DNA of 64,000 nt, taken from Burkholderia sp. 4M9327F10. Lineage in GTDB: Bacteria; Pseudomonadota; Gammaproteobacteria; Burkholderiales; Burkholderiaceae. The stretch is taken from assembly GCF_005503145.1 (NCBI RefSeq), contig NZ_SCNV01000004.1:186001-250000 (forward strand), given 5' to 3'. Shown piece by piece: positions 63,598-64,000 of this stretch (position 1 is its first letter; every line of letters begins with the position of its first letter). A program made the translations under genes and the position numbers. The notes beneath the pieces are model-generated. The model was not told where the DNA came from, did not search any database, and saw only the letters and a program-made list of their open reading frames with translations.

Positions 63598-64000
63598 TCA
63601 CGCCGCGGCCGCAGCCGCCGGACGGTTCAGGGTTCGGTGTGAGCGTTCGGGATGCAGCCAGCGTAGTCCGACGAGCGCGGCGACGAGCAACAGCACAGCA
63701 CCGGTGGCGAATCCGAGTTCGTAGACATGGCCTATGCCGCTTCCATTGGCCTGCACGATGCGGCCCATCACGGTTGGTGCGATCGCCGCGCCGAGACTGG
63801 CGAGCGCCGTATGAATTCCGACAATCGCGCCGCGCTGACCGTCCGGCACGACTTCGCCAAGCATCGCCGGGGCGAGCGTGAAGCACAGCGTGGGCAGCGC
63901 GCAGGCGATGGCGAATAGCGCCGCCTTATGGATCGCAGCCAGATGAAGCATCGGCAGCGCCAGCAGCATCGCGCCGCCCACGAGCACGGTGACGCATACC
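63598..64000 (-). CDS. major facilitator superfamily transporter, C-terminal part
   Basis: The frame is open from 64000 to a stop at 63598, 133 residues, and starts outside the window. Helices around VLVGGAMLLALPMLHLAAIH, AALFAIACALPTLCFTLAPA, IHTALASLGAAIAPTVMGRI and VYELGFATGAVLLLVAALVG are the last four of a 12-helix MFS protein; the cytoplasmic loop EVVPDGQRGAIVG is MFS-like. It is the first visible gene of an MFS-dioxygenase-aldehyde dehydrogenase operon (96 bases to the dioxygenase) and may import that substrate. Confidence 0.85.
   Translation of the reverse strand, partial: VCVTVLVGGAMLLALPMLHLAAIHKAALFAIACALPTLCFTLAPAMLGEVVPDGQRGAIVGIHTALASLGAAIAPTVMGRIVQANGSGIGHVYELGFATGAVLLLVAALVGLRWLHPERSHRTLNRPAAAAAA

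Overview
The window is high-GC DNA of a Burkholderia sensu lato type beta-proteobacterium (Paraburkholderia, Burkholderia or Caballeronia). The basis is the recognisable gene order carB-greA-DUF4149-yhbY/rlmE-ftsH-folP-glmM-pstSCAB-phoUBR-ppk/ppx, the codon and GC usage, a DUF4148 protein and a gram-negative porin. No species can be named from sequence alone.

Layout. (1) 1-8036: core housekeeping genes: the carB end, greA with a structured leader, a DUF4149 membrane protein, yhbY, rlmE, ftsH, folP, glmM. (2) 8037-20703: a compact phosphate block. A four-repeat Pho-box promoter precedes pstS-pstC-pstA-pstB-phoU-phoB-phoR. Then come divergent ppk and ppx, and olsB (ornithine lipid synthesis) and sixA; a Pho-box-like site lies in front of olsB. 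(3) 20704-32372: ordinary chromosome with many small membrane or secreted proteins, tRNA-Pro(TGG), a QueA-like/SDR pair, a DUF2288 protein, a pentapeptide-repeat protein, an M23/LysM lipoprotein, an aldose epimerase, uppP and tRNA-Arg(TCT). (4) 32373-64000: an accessory catabolic region starting exactly at the 3' end of tRNA-Arg. A LysR gene there runs 42 bases into the tRNA on the opposite strand, as expected at an old integration junction.

The accessory region encodes a nearly complete beta-oxidation cycle for an unusual acyl chain: CoA ligase, LCAD-type acyl-CoA dehydrogenase, a pair of hotdog/MaoC hydratase subunits (one with an intact active site, one degenerate), an SDR dehydrogenase and an SCP-x-like thiolase. 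About 20 kb away are an alpha-methylacyl-CoA racemase and an ETF pair. This mirrors the peroxisomal MFE-2/AMACR/SCPx pathway for 2-methyl-branched acids and bile-acid side chains. Between the two halves lie a MalT-type regulator, a porin, a BON protein, an orphan PqiB, a SphA-like outer-membrane protein with a secreted probable beta-propeller protein, and two large hybrid histidine kinases around an RcsB-like response regulator. An MFS/TauD-type dioxygenase/aldehyde dehydrogenase operon closes the window.

Most long open frames antisense to these genes are GC-rich shadows and are omitted. Start codons were moved where an internal start has a better Shine-Dalgarno sequence or better fits the family; this is stated per entry. 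Function calls come from motif and sequence recognition by eye, without database searches.
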